DNA from: Lunularia cruciata
Taxonomy: Eukaryota; Streptophyta; Marchantiopsida; Lunulariales; Lunulariaceae
Direction of reading: 5' to 3'
Assembly (NCBI GenBank): GCA_948567375.1
Contig: OX419757.1
Span: forward strand, 62,000,001 to 62,064,000
Length of the DNA: 64,000 nucleotides
A program made the position numbers and the translations under genes. Below, piece by piece: positions 1 through 11,890 of the stretch (the first letter of the stretch is position 1; each line of letters opens with the position of its first letter). The notes beneath the pieces are model-generated. The model was not told the DNA's origin. It saw only the letters and a program-made list of their open reading frames with translations, and searched no databases.

Positions 1-129
1 CTTCCTTGGTGTTTGGCTAGTCCCGTTGAGACTACCTCTTCCTTATACTTATTACATCATGTTGCAAGAGAAGAGTATCATTAGAGGTTTTAAATTATCT
101 ACCCAAGTAACTTTTAAGTCTTGATAGTC

Positions 130-692
130 ACTTTTTGCACACTTTGTGCATTATCTATCCGGATGAGGTTTGTCAAGGATGGCATATGAGCATTTTAAAG
201 ATTACTTCTGGACATATGATCTCTTTATGTTTTTATTAGGCTATTGAAGATGGCTAGGTTTGTCAAGGATGGTATATGAGCATTTTAGAGATTGCTTCCG
301 GACATATGATCTCTCTATGTTTGTATCATGCTATTGCATATGGCTCCATCAATAGTGAGGGGACAGAATCCTACATCACTCAATCACTTGTTAGGTGCTA
401 GTCTACTTTTTGTGATGTATAAGGATATGAGGGGTATTAGACCAATTGCTATTAGAGAGGTCCTCTTGCATATGGTTAGTTATATCCTTGTCCTTCAACA
501 TCACTCTCATTTTTTATAGCACCTTAATCCACATCAACTTAGAGTTGTTACACCCAAAGGTTATGAAGCTATATCTCTAGGTATTAGTGCACTCCTAAAT
601 ATCCACCTACAATGGTTGTTCTATAGGTGAATGTTGAGAACACCTTTAATAGCATCTCATGTGTATCCATTTTTAGAGAACTTAGAGAGGCA
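130..692 (+). pseudogene. LINE reverse transcriptase fragment (5' RT region)
   Basis: This decayed fragment belongs to the same non-LTR retrotransposon family as the two copies at 56.0-58.0 and 58.76-60.96 kb. The readable part is the stretch around 420-490, which contains the RT entry motif RGIRPIAIREVL, typical of the region before the RT palm. Further on, bases 560-690 match the 5' part of the 57.9-kb copy and the region near 60.6 kb, in the opposite orientation. Stops and frame changes are frequent, so it is dead. The LINE match ends at 692, exactly where the gypsy LTR begins, so the LTR element probably inserted into this LINE copy. The RT catalytic segment is not present here. Confidence 0.6.
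166..335 (+). repeat. Two direct copies of a ~75-bp LINE segment, period 90 bp
   Basis: The stretch beginning AGGTTTGTCAAGGATGG at 166 returns at 256 with about 90% identity by eye. The same sequence occurs once, inverted, near 60.9 kb in LINE copy 2, so the duplication is local to this fragment. Confidence 0.7.
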
Positions 693-1445
693 TGTGAGTT
701 GGCCTATCTCTCACTCACCAAACTTAGAGAAACCTATGAGCTGGCATGTCTCTCACTCATTATGAACCTCATATGGTTATTAAAGTGACGCACCATGGAC
801 TAAAAAGGCAAGGAACATCAACTCTATCATATTCTTCTAAGGTTAGAACTCCAAGGCACCTCCAAGACTCAAGATATTACTCACTAGAAAAGTCAATTAA
901 AGAAAAATAATTACAAATAAAAGGATGATGCATATCTCCTTACCCCTAGTTTATATATTTATTAAAAATTTATAAATCAAAATTACTAATTACTATAGTT
1001 TATATATTTATAAAAAAATTATAAACTTAAGTTATTAATTACTAGAATAACTCAAGTTACTAAACTAAAAGTCAAATGAAATCTTCAAATCTAAAAAAAT
1101 ATCTAAACACATGGAAATAATCCCATGGGTAAATGACCCTAGCCTCACTTACTAACTAAGTCAAAGATTCTTTCACATGGGTTATCTTTGAACTATATAA
1201 AAATAAATTATAATAAAAATCTATACCAACAAGGTTTGTGGGGCCCAAGAACTCTCAACTCTTTCCTTGAAGCTAAATAACAAGGAATAATGCCAAGTCA
1301 ACACATTAGACACAAAATAGTTATGCTTACTCTTTTCCTTTCCTCTAGAACCTTTATCCTAGCAAAGACTAACTCTAGCTAATCATTACTTGCAATACTA
1401 AACTTAATATCCCTATAGAGCATACATGCATCAACAGGTGTTACA
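693..1445 (-). repeat. LTR of a Ty3/gypsy element (3' LTR, minus orientation)
   Basis: Read on the minus strand, the LTR starts TGTAACACCTGTTGATGC at 1445, directly after a polypurine tract (AGGGGTAAA), and ends ...CTCACA at 693. It aligns with the LTR at 25,814-26,527 and with the solo LTR at 33.5-34.2 kb. The expected TG...CA ends are present. The end at 693 is inferred from where the LINE homology stops and from the matching CTCACA end of the 26.5-kb copy. Confidence 0.7.
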
Positions 1446-3262
1446 TTTACCCCTGAACTACAATTTCACTTTGTACTCAAAGTGACAGTCCCTTTACCTT
1501 CTATGATACAACTTGAACTTATCAAGGTTAATCTATCAAAGTGTCTAACTCCCAACTCCTTGAGATCATAGGTGTAATTGCTCCACACCTTCTCCACTAT
1601 GAAAGGTCCAAAGTACTTAGGCAAGAACTTCTTCTGCACCCTCTTGAATTAAATAGAATCAAATAACATTACCAATCACCTTCCTTGAAGAGCTCACCTT
1701 CTTCTTGCCTTACCTCTTGTCATAGTTCTTCTTTTGTCTCCTTTGGGTTTGCTCCACTTGAACCATAACAACTATTCTTGCTCTTCCAATTCCATGAGCC
1801 GCTCTTTCTCTGATTTCTCTATGTCACCTCCTTGTGACTTCTCCAATTTCCTATGAATGGTTTGAAAAGTAGTAAGATCAAAGTGAATAGGTAAATTTGA
1901 TTCAATACCAAATGCCAAATGCAATGGAGAATATTTGGTGGATGTCTTCATGGTTGTCCTATACTCACACAAAACTGCATGAACCCTCTTGTCCCAATGA
2001 TGTTTTGCCCCCTCCATTTCTTCATTTTGCCAATATCATACACAAAGTTTGATTGGTTCTCTGTGCCAGGCCATTAGAGTTTGGATTGTAGGAGGTAGTC
2101 ACTCTATGTGTGATAAAGAAATGTCATAGCATGGCTATAGTGATACTTCTTGTAAACTCTCCTCTTTTATTAGAAATCAACTCCAAAGGCACCCAAACAT
2201 AGTGATGATGCATTCATAAAGAAATCTACAAATTTCATCTTCATTCTTGTCTCTCAATGGTTGAGCCTCAACACACTTGGTAAGGTAATCAATAACTAGC
2301 ACAATGTATTGATTTTTCCTTGGAGTTTTATTGAGAGGACTTACGAAGTAAATTCCTCATTCTCAAAAGGTCATAGCATTGGAATTGATCTAAGAAGTGG
2401 AGTAGAAGTAGATTTCCTAACAAAAGCTTGACAAACCTTATAAGTTTTACAATATCAATATAATCCTTGAAAATTCTACTCCAATGATAACCTACACCTA
2501 GAATCTTGAAATTGGTCACCTTTTGTGCAAAATGATCTTCACATATCAAACCATCATGAAACTACTCCATGAGTAGGATAGAATCCTCCTTAGCCATTGC
2601 TCTTTAAAGTAAACTATTTGCTCCTTGATGGAGAAAATATTCTCCACCATTGTGTAAGGTCTAGATCTTGCTACAAGGGCTTTTCTCTCCCTAGCATGCA
2701 TCCCAGTAGGGTAATTAATTACATCTTGTAACAAAGTAGACAATCACCTTGTACTCTATTGGAATCTCTTGAGTGATAGAGATTATCATGAGCTCTTCAT
2801 TTGGGAAAGAATCATCCATTTGCTCATTTTTATCATGATCATAGACTCTAAATAACAAATTAGCTCTTGTATATTTCTTTCTTTGCTTATCTTCAATGGT
2901 GTAATTATATTCAAAAAATATTATCATCCACTTTTGTTATCTTCTTTTTTGTATTAAATTTATTGAAGATGTATTTCAAAGCTTTGTGATCTATGATAAT
3001 TGTTTTTTTCACTCCAATCAAATAGTATCAAAAAGATTTGAGACCAAAAATCATTGTAAAATTTTCCTTTTCCTTCATTGAATATTTCTTCTCAACTAAG
3101 ATAATTTTATACTAGCATAAACTATTGAATGATCACGCCTATCTTTGGCTAAGTGATTAAGAGTACATAGTAAAGCTACATGGGAAACATCAATGGAAAA
3201 GATATAAAGCTTTTTGCAATCATGTTTTGCAAAAATTGGAGCTATAAATTGGTTCACTTTTT
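1446..3262 (-). pseudogene. Ty3/gypsy pol remnant: RNase H, zinc-binding linker, integrase
   Basis: Minus-strand pieces read in pol order. RNase H comes first, around 3,240-2,940, beginning APIFAKHDCKKLYIFSIDVS. A linker follows near 2,930-2,550 with DSFPNEELMIISITQE, matching the better copy at 24.5 kb. Integrase C-terminal sequence lies at 2,017-1,772 (RTTMKTSTKYSPLHLAFGIE). The order and sequence match the plus-strand element at 24.06-25.8 kb. Many stops and frameshifts are present, and gag, protease and most of RT are absent. It sits directly inside the LTR at 693-1,445. It is a 5'-truncated dead element. Confidence 0.8.
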
Positions 3263-3647
3263 TTAACTTTATGGGTGCGATGTATTGAAGTTCCGAATAA
3301 AGAAGAACTTATAGTACGTGATTTCAAGAGTCTTTCGAGTAGCCATAAAAGATGCTAAAACTGTAATTTTAATACTATTCAATCAAACTGAAATGATACA
3401 AATTTGTTAGAATCAATATATTTGATGTTATTTATCTTGTGGGCGGAATCAGCGGACAACGTTAAAAGCATAGGATGAATGGTGCCAAACCTTCCCCCTA
3501 GCAAGACGTAGACGATCAAGACGTAGACGATACTAGGGGTTTCAACTGTGGTGTTACAGGTATCCACAGAAAATTAGTGTTCAGTTTTTGGGTAATGGAT
3601 AAAGATCTAAAATGTTCCGTGTCACCTAAAAAGGTCCTTGTCATTAA
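3263..3647. other. Unassigned stretch between gypsy remnant and module A
   Basis: I see no convincing ORF here. A 13-base unit (AGACGTAGACGAT) is repeated directly near 3,505-3,530. Confidence 0.4.
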
Positions 3648-3848
3648 CTATGAGGTGAAATAAGGTACTGGAAGAGCATGAATGAGATTCGTAGCAGGGA
3701 AATTGCATTTGATGTGAAAGCTGGTTGTGAGCGAAGGAGGATATAGGTGGAAATTTTCTGGATGGTTTGTTGGCTTGTAGAGTGCCGGCTTTTGTTTCAT
3801 CGTTTTGTCGATTAAGAGCTGCTGCAAAACAGCTTTCATTTCACTTTC

Positions 3849-4163
3849 ATGCGACGGTTGGAGGAAAAATTAGCTCCTTGTGAGTCACATCACAACTTCT
3901 TGTATCAATTGTCGTGTTTCACACGAATCTGCTCTTACCTATTTGTGCTGGGTTTTAAGGAGTCGACACATCTTTACACTAGAGACGAGATGATACCACG
4001 AATGTGTTCATGCATTGAAGCCTCTCCTGCGTTGGCGAGGATGTGCAGGTACGCAGGAGCGAGCATTTCAAGGCTGAGATACTTTCATCAATTCTGCATC
4101 GAGCTGCGCAATTCCTTAATCGCCTGGTGCAAGGTGTTTGAAACGGAGGACTTAATTACTTAA
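3849..4163 (+). other. Open frame of 104 codons in the MEK 5' flank, module A
   Basis: The region is conserved in modules B (13,745-13,972, minus), D (about 55,190-55,265) and E (about 58,400-58,530). The A and B frames share stretches such as YQLSC and LGFKE. In D and E the same DNA is interrupted in this frame. Because the DNA is conserved but the frame is not, it is more likely upstream regulatory or UTR sequence of the MEK gene than a separate protein. No family recognised. Confidence 0.25.
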
Positions 4164-4821
4164 TCGCTCCAGTGAGAGATGTGTGCAAGGGATTTCGCTT
4201 GATATGACAGAGTCAAGTAATCAAAATTCAATTAGATTGAACAATTGATTGATTAGACTACCGATTGCTCGGACATTTATCACAAATAACTCTTTCCTTC
4301 CTGCATCCGTGAATTCGTGAATTCGTGAATTGACAATCGGTATTCAACATCTTTGGGTTTCATTTGCGTGAGAAGCCACCATGAGGAAAGATTATGGTAG
4401 CCCCCCAGTTCTGTGTCGGTTGTTGATGGATCGGATTAAAGAAACAGGCAACCGCATTGCAATTGGACTTAAAGAGTTATTCAATTCAAACTGTTGTGTG
4501 TGAGGTACACTTGCAGAGATCTTCTCTGGTTAGGGTTCCATTACAGTTGTCTTCATTTGCTTTTGCTTGCCATTTGCATGCTTTTGTCGTCGTTATTGCT
4601 TTTGCCATACTTACAGGACCACTTGAGCATCTCGTTTGCTTATAAACTAAAGTTGGGGCGGCTGTAGGAGAGCTCTAACTTTAGCGTACCTGACTTCTAT
4701 TTACTTCTTTCCGCCTCCTGTTTTCGGAGCCATGACCCCGCAGCCCCAACCCATTTGCCGACAGTCACCATAGGAACCTGCGCTCACGGTTGATGTAAAC
4801 ATACATTGGGAGGTACAAAAT

Positions 4822-5432
4822 TAGACCTGGGCATGGCTCGGCTAGCCATTAGCCGGCTCACTAAACATTGTAACGGGCTAGAAGTCTAATTAGTAGACTA
4901 GTCGCAGATCGAGTTTCCTAATCTAGGTTTTTTTTCTCTTAATTAATTATATTATATTAATAAATAGATAGAATATAATAGTTCATCATGTACGAAAATT
5001 CTCAAGCATTAGATTCTGAACACGAAATTTCGAGGGTTATAGAATCAAAAGCAACGAGACCGTCTTCCGGCGATCAACTAATGTCCATTGGAATTGTTCA
5101 TTTTTTAACTTAAAATTATAACAAAATTTTATTTTTAGTATATAATAAATAAAAATAGTTCTCATGGAAACCTTTCTCGAACGATAAGTTTATGTGCATG
5201 TGTATTGCTCATTGGTCTGACGAGAACTGTCTCAAGAGTTGACTTGGTTTTCAGTATATAATAGATGGAAATATTTCTCACGCGATTAATTCTGTTCATA
5301 ACTAAAATTTAACTCTAAAATTCAACAGCGGCTCGAGCCCGGCTAGGCGGGCTCTAAAATTATATAAACCAGCTAACCGTTTATTCCAGCTAGCCAGCTA
5401 AGCCATTTGCAGCCGACTATTTCCAAGGTCTA
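4822..5432. mobile_element. hAT-like non-autonomous element (MITE), 611 bp
   Basis: The ends are TAGACC...GGTCTA. They are flanked by near-identical 8-bp direct repeats, TACAAAAT at 4,814-4,821 and TACAAAGT at 5,433-5,440 (7 of 8 match). An 8-bp target duplication and short inverted ends are the hallmarks of the hAT superfamily. The interior has subterminal repeats of the GGCTAGCC type and no coding capacity. A deleted copy lies at the matching place in arm B (about 12,809-12,930), while module C and a second unit inside B have the empty site. The insertion therefore predates the A/B duplication. Confidence 0.75.
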
Positions 5433-5814
5433 TACAAAGTATTCCAGAGATTAAACAAGGATTTCCAGAACACTCTCGCTCTTTACTATCTAGAATGTTG
5501 AATGAACTCCCGTTTGAGGGTATGACCTTTGCATGAACTTTCTGGCTACTCTTTCTCTTTCCGTCTTTTCCATAACAATAGTATTCTGGATTTCAAAAGA
5601 AAAGCTTTGCCTCGGTCATCTCTTTTTAGACGAGTGGATTATGCTTGATTATTCCAAATGAAAAACTGAACTTTAATTAATTAATATCAAACAAGACTAA
5701 CTGTATAATGTAACTTAATCTGAAATTGTATTTATCGTATCTACGTTTATAATTTAACTAATAGCACGTGCACTGGGTTTCATTTGCACTCGCAGAGACA
5801 ATATCGTGGTCACG

Positions 5815-6318
5815 ATGGAGAAAGTGCTTGTACAATACAATACTGTCAATATTGCCGGTACAGATCTTGCTCGCATGAGAGTCGTCGGGGGCCGTGTGGA
5901 GGAACTAAGTACCTCAACTGCGGTGGGTTCTGGGCGCAGTCCATCCATGAACATAGATCTAGATCCGACTTTGTAGATCTTCTACATATCGAAGTCATGA
6001 AGAACCAAGAATTTGGATGGGCCGTTACGCATGGCAAGCTCTCTCAGCCTGATTCTTATTGCTAGCTTCCGTGTCGGACCCTTCTCCCAGCCAGTTTGGT
6101 TCAAGGTCTTCAACGCGGAGCAGGAATTCGTCGGTCTTCTCTATCTCTCCATCCTCTTGATTCCACTTCGTGCTGATCTTGCTCAAATCTACCCAGCTCC
6201 AGCTGGTAATGGTAATCTGCGTATGCGGAAACTGCGTGCTCGAGCTGCCCGTCTTTCACCCCTGATCGGCATTCCTTCCATAGTCGCATGTGTTGCCAAA
6301 CTCGCTGAAAACTTGTGA
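5815..6318 (+). pseudogene. MEK gene, copy A (frameshifted); unrecognised, possibly C2-like family
   Basis: This copy is colinear with the intact copy B but broken. From the ATG at 5,815 it reads MEKVLVQYNTVNIAGTDLAR. About 40 codons in, it lacks 22 bp that B has between two GGGCGC hexamers, which shifts the frame to an early stop (TAG about 5,969). A second indel near 6,053 (one T missing) shifts it again. The last third is open once more (FSQPVWFK, IGIPSIVACVAKL) and ends at the TGA at 6,316. The start was chosen because all four copies share a methionine here, just after a conserved CAG. Neighbour MAQ is convergent, about 1.1 kb downstream. Confidence 0.6.
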
Positions 6319-7448
6319 GGGAGTATACTTAGTATATATAGCGTTGATAATTTGTATGAGGCTGTAGGACTGGGTCAGTTACAGTAAAATCTGACTGCGA
6401 CTGACGTGAAGAGGAGTGTGATGCTTTTTCTTAGGCAAACGATAATACATTTGCGCAGTGGCTTTTGGGTTTGGCCATGCTTTTGTGCTTCCGAAGGCAA
6501 ATTACGACGACTCGACCTGGGAAGAGACACCTCTGTGGAGGATAGCCAACAGAGAGAACACAATCATGTGAGGATGAGATGTCATGATGGATACGCGTTG
6601 TGGCGAAGAAGATTATTTATGCAGAGTAGTAATTTCGTGGAGTCTGCCTCCCAATGGAAAGAACATGAACTATTTAACAGGGAAGAGATACGAGTCTTGC
6701 CTCGCACACGGAGAGACGAGAGGATGGACCTAGTTCATCGAGAGGCAGATCGGGAGCTGGCCTGAAGCAGAACGATGAGAGACTAACAGGGGCAGGGTTT
6801 GGAGGTGCTGCTTTCTTCTGAAGCAAAGGAAAGAAGAACGGAGCGAGGACGCTGGGCCGAAGGAAGCATGCGATTTCAAGTCCACATGGATCAATTGACT
6901 TCCAAGAGGAGACGAGGATATTTTACTAGAGCAGCGGTTCTTCGAAGTGGCACATAAAGAGGACAGCAGAATACACGTCTGGAGCAGGCTTTTCACTCGA
7001 ACGAAGGAGGTGAACCAGAGTAGTAACGCTACTCTGGTTCACCAGAACGCCAGAACGCTAGCATGGAGAGAGATGGAGGGGCTGAAAAGGACAGATGTTT
7101 GAAGATGGACACCATGGAAAAAATGAAAGAGATGACGCGGTGGTGCTAAGAAGGAGCAGGAGGGCAATGGTACAATTCAGCCTAGCAGAGATTCGAAGTA
7201 CATGCTGCCATGAAGATAACGAGAACAATGGAACAAAGGGCAGTTTGGAATGACATTTGAATGTGTAACAAGTGATCGCAGCAACAGAGTCTACATTGAT
7301 TAAATGATTCGAAATATGAGGTTATCAACAACTTCAGATTGAAACAGGGACGACTCAAACTGCTGTAATCAAATTATTTTATTTTCGTCAACCATCAAAC
7401 AAGTGATCTTGACATTCAGTGAGAAAATGGTGCAATAAAGGAAGCATT
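6319..7448. other. Shared 3' intergenic region between convergent MEK and MAQ, copy A
   Basis: Conserved with 10,791-11,890 (B) and 47,190-48,380 (C). A minus frame at 6,730-6,996 has relatives in B (11,225-11,548) and C, but with changed ends and frames. That pattern fits 3' UTR or untranslated sequence. A TATATATAG-like stretch sits near 6,337, just beyond the MEK stop. Confidence 0.4.
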
Positions 7449-8334
7449 TTATAAAATGATCTTAACTGAAACTGTTGTCCATCTCATGGTCTCCCTCTTG
7501 TCTGTCAATGAGTAATATAAATTGATTGACTTGCAACTGATAATACCTTCGTTCTTCATAAGCCTAACTTCATCGGAAAGAGCATATTCACCATACTGTA
7601 CTGGCTCGAAGTAACAACTTGGCTTACCGCTGGAGTCCACTCGCTCACCGCTCCAGACGGTGATAAGAGCGGACAGAAGACGATTTGCTCCTGTTGTTCG
7701 GGTGATGGTGAACAACATCAGCTGCCTAAATCTAGCAAGGAAAAACGCCACGGCTGAAATGACGAGTTCGAAACACAGTGAACGTATACATTTTCAAACG
7801 TATGCAGCAAAAATTTGGATTAAACAGCGAGCGGGAAATTCGACGGAGTACAGATCTGCAGTTGCCATAGACGAGGTTGAATAAACAGAACATAGGTACT
7901 ATATTCGCGTCGCAAAAAGCAAATTGAAAAGTACGCATACGACAATCAGGAAACACGTTCAAAAGGAAAGAAACTCAAATTGTCATCGGCAATGAAGAGA
8001 TCGAGAACAATTCACTGTCGAACTCCCATTGTGCTGTGAAGTCTCCTCCATAGAGGTGATTTCGATGATAAGGGCTACTTTTTGTGAATGACTCGAGCAT
8101 CGGTATGTCAGGATGATCAATCGGTAATCGAGCTTCAGTTCTGTGCGCATGAACTTATATCTCTCAGTCTTCTCGGCACTCGACTGGCCCTGGAAAATAA
8201 TTCCTCCGAATGATGATTCCAGCCGAGTTCTCCTAAAATCTTTCTCGATATGTCCTAAATATTTCACAGAACGCACCTTCAACTTCGGAACATCCACCGG
8301 TGAAAATGACAAACTCAATTTTGAGTTGTGCCAT
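7449..8334 (-). pseudogene. MAQ gene, copy A (frameshifted); unrecognised, possibly C2-like
   Basis: The ATG at 8,334 opens with MAQLKIEFVIFTGG. A shift then moves the likely frame to VDVPKLKVRSVKYLGHIEKD (about 8,294-8,235) and onward through ERYKFMRTELKLDYRLIILT. Copy D, which lacks one base here, reads straight from MAQ into the KYLxHIEKD block, so the two parts once formed one chain. A third open part (7,449-7,751) ends the recognisable homology. The pattern of short beta-strand-like stretches (LKIEFVIF, YRLIILTY, VALIIEI) resembles a C2 domain. That is inference; no calcium-binding aspartates can be placed with confidence. Confidence 0.45.
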
Positions 8335-8730
8335 CTTCACACTAGGATTAGAGGTCACAAGAGTGGTACAAGTGAACAGAATAAAACTTGCAGCACATTC
8401 GAACTTATGCAAGACGGTATTCATTTACGTTTGATCAATGAGAAATCCAAGAACACATCCTGAGAAGGTCTGAAGATCAGTCAAATAAATCGATCCTAGG
8501 ACAACATGCTCTAAAGTTATTCTCACCCTCGAAGAGCCAGAGCGCAGATTGCAGCTCATTACATTAAACTCACAGAGGAAATCGCTTGAGCCCTCAAAAA
8601 TAAGGCAACCAGACTACACTCAAAGTCTAACGGCTTTACCAAAGCAGGCCCCGATCCGGTATCCCGAATTACCAGTAGACCGGCCAAGATCGATCCAAGC
8701 AGATTCTGTTATAATATTCCTATTACGCGT

Positions 8731-9549
8731 CCGATTTTGCTTTGGGCCATTTTGGCTGTTGACCTCACTGTCTACTCATTGAAACTTTCGTTGGCTTTAC
8801 GTCGATAATCTACTCTACCAATGGAATATAAACCCAGTATGTATACACTCCTTCAGCTTAGAGGGCCTAAAGAAAGGACACACATTTCCTAAACACTCTA
8901 CTTGTGGACAGATTGCTACAGTCGATATGTAAAAGATACACACTAGTTAATCCCATTCATATATTGTAAATAGTCTTTTTTATAGTATGTGAATTGTTGC
9001 GTATAGCATGCGGGAAACAGAAAATTATTCTGATATTTTATCGTGTTCCGCCTTCCTGTGATACGTAATTGAATTTGCGATCCAATTCAATTCAATTTGC
9101 AATTTTAACATTCAATTACATTCAAAAGTTAATGATATTAGTATTGGATCATATCACCGTGTTAAGAGTCTGTTGTAAACAAATCTGTTGGAAGTGTGTG
9201 GGCAGGACAATCTCACTTGTCCCCGTGATTATCAAGCAAACAGGTAAACCCAAGAAAATCTAAATTCAAAGTATCGGAGAATTAGCGTTAGAAGATTAGC
9301 TTTCAAGCGGCAAATGCAGACAAAATAAAAAAGGGCATAATAAAGGCATAATAGTTGGACATGTGACCATGCTGTGTAGTAATGTTTACGCTAAGCCATT
9401 ATAAAGTGTGCGCTTGTTCGGAAATATTTTTAAACTTTCTTTCTTTGTGAATATTATGCATTTCCGTCCCACTATAAATGTTTGTACACTGTGCCTCTTT
9501 TGTAAATATTATAGTATGGATTTCTGTTCCCGTATATGTAAATTCCCCA
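8731..9549. other. Spacer at the centre of the inverted duplication
   Basis: This is the unpaired centre between arms A and B. Bases 8,745-8,850 still match, inverted, the inner end of module C at about 45,790-45,890, so this piece is ancestral MAQ upstream DNA that arm B lost. The remainder is AT-rich and has no convincing ORF. Confidence 0.5.
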
Positions 9550-9912
9550 ATTTTATAACACAATCTGCTTGGATCGTTCATCGGCCGGTCGGAGCCCGAT
9601 TTTCCTAGTGAAGCCATTAGGGCTTGCGTATAGTCTGCTTGCGTTTATTTTGGGGGGTCAAGCGATGTGCTCTCTGAGTGTAATGTAATATGTTGCAATC
9701 TGCGCTCTGGTTCTTCAAGGGTGAGCGTTACTTTATAGCATGTTGTCTCAGGATCGATTTATTTGACTGATCTTCAAACCTTCTCGGGATGTGTTCTTGG
9801 ATTTCTCATTGACCAAACGTGAATGAATACCGTCTTGCATAAGTTCGAATTGGTGCAAGTTGTATTCTGTTCAACTTCTAGCACGGTTGTGACCTCTAAT
9901 CCTAGTGTGAAG

Positions 9913-10790
9913 ATAGCACAACTCAAAATTGAGTTTGTCATTTTCACCAGTGGATGTTCCGAAGTTGAAGATGCGTTCTGTGAAATATTTAGGACACATC
10001 GAGAAAGATTTTAGGAGAATTCAGCTGGAATCAACATTCGGAGGAATTATTTTGCAAGGCCAGTCGAGTGCCGAGAAGGATGCGAGATATAAGTTCATGC
10101 CCCCACAGAACTGAAGCTCGATTACCGGTTGATCTTCCTGACAAACCCATGCTTGCGTCATTCACATTCACAAAAAGTAGCCCTTATCATCGAAATCAAT
10201 TCTATTGTGGAGACTTCACTGCAGAATGGGCGATCGGCAGTGAATTGTTCTCGTTCTCTTCATTGCCGATGACGATTCGACTTTCTTCTCTGTTGAACGT
10301 GTATCCTGTTTGTTGTATGCGTACAATCGTCGCTGTATGATGTCGTTGGTTTACATTTGCTTTCTGCGACGCGAGTATAGTACCTATGTTCTGTTGATTC
10401 AGCCTCGTCTATGGCAACTGCAGATCTGTATTCCGTCGAATTTCCGCTCTCGCTGTTCCATCCAAAGCTTTTGCTGCATACGTTTGAAACTGTTTACGTT
10501 CGATGTGCTTCTCATTCGTGTGTCAGCCGTGTCATTTTTCCTTGCTAGATTCAGGCAGCAGATGTTGTTCACCATCACCCGAACAACAGGAGCGAGTGGA
10601 CTCCAGCGGGAAGCCAAGTTGTTATTTCGAGCCAGTACAGTATGGTGAATATGCTCTTTACCGATGAAGTTGGACTTATGAAGAACGAAGGTATTATCAG
10701 TTGCAAGTCAATCGCTTGATATTACTGATTGACAGACAAGAGGGCGCCCATGAGACGGACAACAGTTTCAGTTAAGATAATTCTATAAAA
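9913..10790 (+). pseudogene. MAQ gene, copy B (start lost, frameshifted)
   Basis: The methionine codon used by A, C and D is ATA here (9,913-9,915). The next residues match (AQLKIEFVIFTSG), then the frame shifts as in A (VDVPKLKMRSVKYLGHIEKD). Downstream homology runs through about 10,790 with further shifts. An ORF from 9,823 reads through this start region but ends at the same stop after RTHRERF. Transcription direction is toward MEK copy B (convergent). No intact reading frame remains. Confidence 0.5.
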
Positions 10791-11890
10791 TGCTTGCTTT
10801 AATTGCACCATTTTCTCACTGAATGTCAAGATCACTTGTTTGATGGTTGAAGAAAATAAAATGTTTTGATTACAGCAGTTTGAGTTGTCCCTGTTTCAAT
10901 CTGAAGTTGACAACCTCATATTTCGAATAATTAAATCAATGCAGACCCTGTTGCTGCGATCACTTGTACACATTCAAATGTCATTCCAAACTGCCCTTTG
11001 TTCCATTGTTCTTGTTATCTTCATGGCAGCATGTACTTCGAATCTCTGCTTGGCTGAATTGTACCTTTGCCCTCCTGCTCCTTCTTAGTGCCACCGCGTC
11101 ATCTCCTTCACTTTTTCAATGGTGTCCATCTTCAAACATCTATCCTTTCCAGCCCCTCCATCTCTCTTCATGCTAGAGTTCAAAATCAATATTCATTGTA
11201 CTCTGGTTCACTCCCTTCGTTCGAGTGAAAAGCCAGCTCCGGACGTCTATTCTGCTGTCCTCTTCATGTGCCACTTCGGAGAACCGCTGCTCTGGTAAAA
11301 TTTCCTCGTCTCCTCTTGGAAGCCTCTTGGATCCATGTGGGCTTGAAATCGTATGCTTCATTCGGCCCAGCGTCCTCGCTCCCAACTTCTTTCCTTTGCT
11401 TCATAAGACAGCAGCACCTCCAAACCCTGCCTCTGTTAGTCTCTCATCATTCTGCTTCAGGCCAGCTCCCGATCTGCCACTCGATGAACTAGGTCTATCC
11501 TCTCGTCTCTCCGTGTGCGAGGCAAGACTCGTATCTCTTCCCAGTTAAATAGTTCATGTTCTTTCCATCGGGAGGCAGACTCCACGAAATTACTACTCTG
11601 CATGAATAATCTGCATCGCCACAATGCGACATCTCATCCTCACATGATTCTGTTCTCTCTGTTGGCTATCCTCCACAGAGGTGTCTCTTCCCAGGTCGAG
11701 GCGTCGTACTTTGCCTTCGGAAGCACAAAAGCATGGCCAAACTGAAAAGCCACTGCGCAAAGTATCATCGTTTGCCTAAAGAAAAAGCATCACACTCCTC
11801 TTCACGTCAATCGCGGTCAGATTACTGTTACTGACCCAGTCCTACAGCCTCCTACAAATTATCAACCCTATATATACTTCGTATACTCCC
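10791..11890. other. Shared 3' intergenic region, copy B
   Basis: Matches 6,319-7,448 inverted and 47,190-48,380 directly. The plus-strand frames at 11,225-11,548 and 11,268-11,492 are overlapping remnants of one conserved stretch and are not independently supported as genes. Confidence 0.4.

Larger units (their letters stand above)
3648..8730. repeat. Module A: left arm of the large inverted duplication
   Basis: This arm aligns as an imperfect reverse complement with 9,550-14,210 (module B). Anchors include the outer end (around 3,650-4,170 against 13,745-14,205), the upstream region (5,440-5,815 against 12,425-12,805), the MEK gene (5,815-6,318 against 11,891-12,424), the intergenic part (6,320-7,440 against 10,760-11,890), the MAQ gene (7,449-8,334 against 9,913-10,790) and the inner end near 8,725. 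Order within the arm: 5' flank of MEK, MEK (+), shared 3' region, MAQ (-), 5' flank of MAQ. The arms differ by many substitutions and indels, so the duplication is not recent. Confidence 0.85.
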
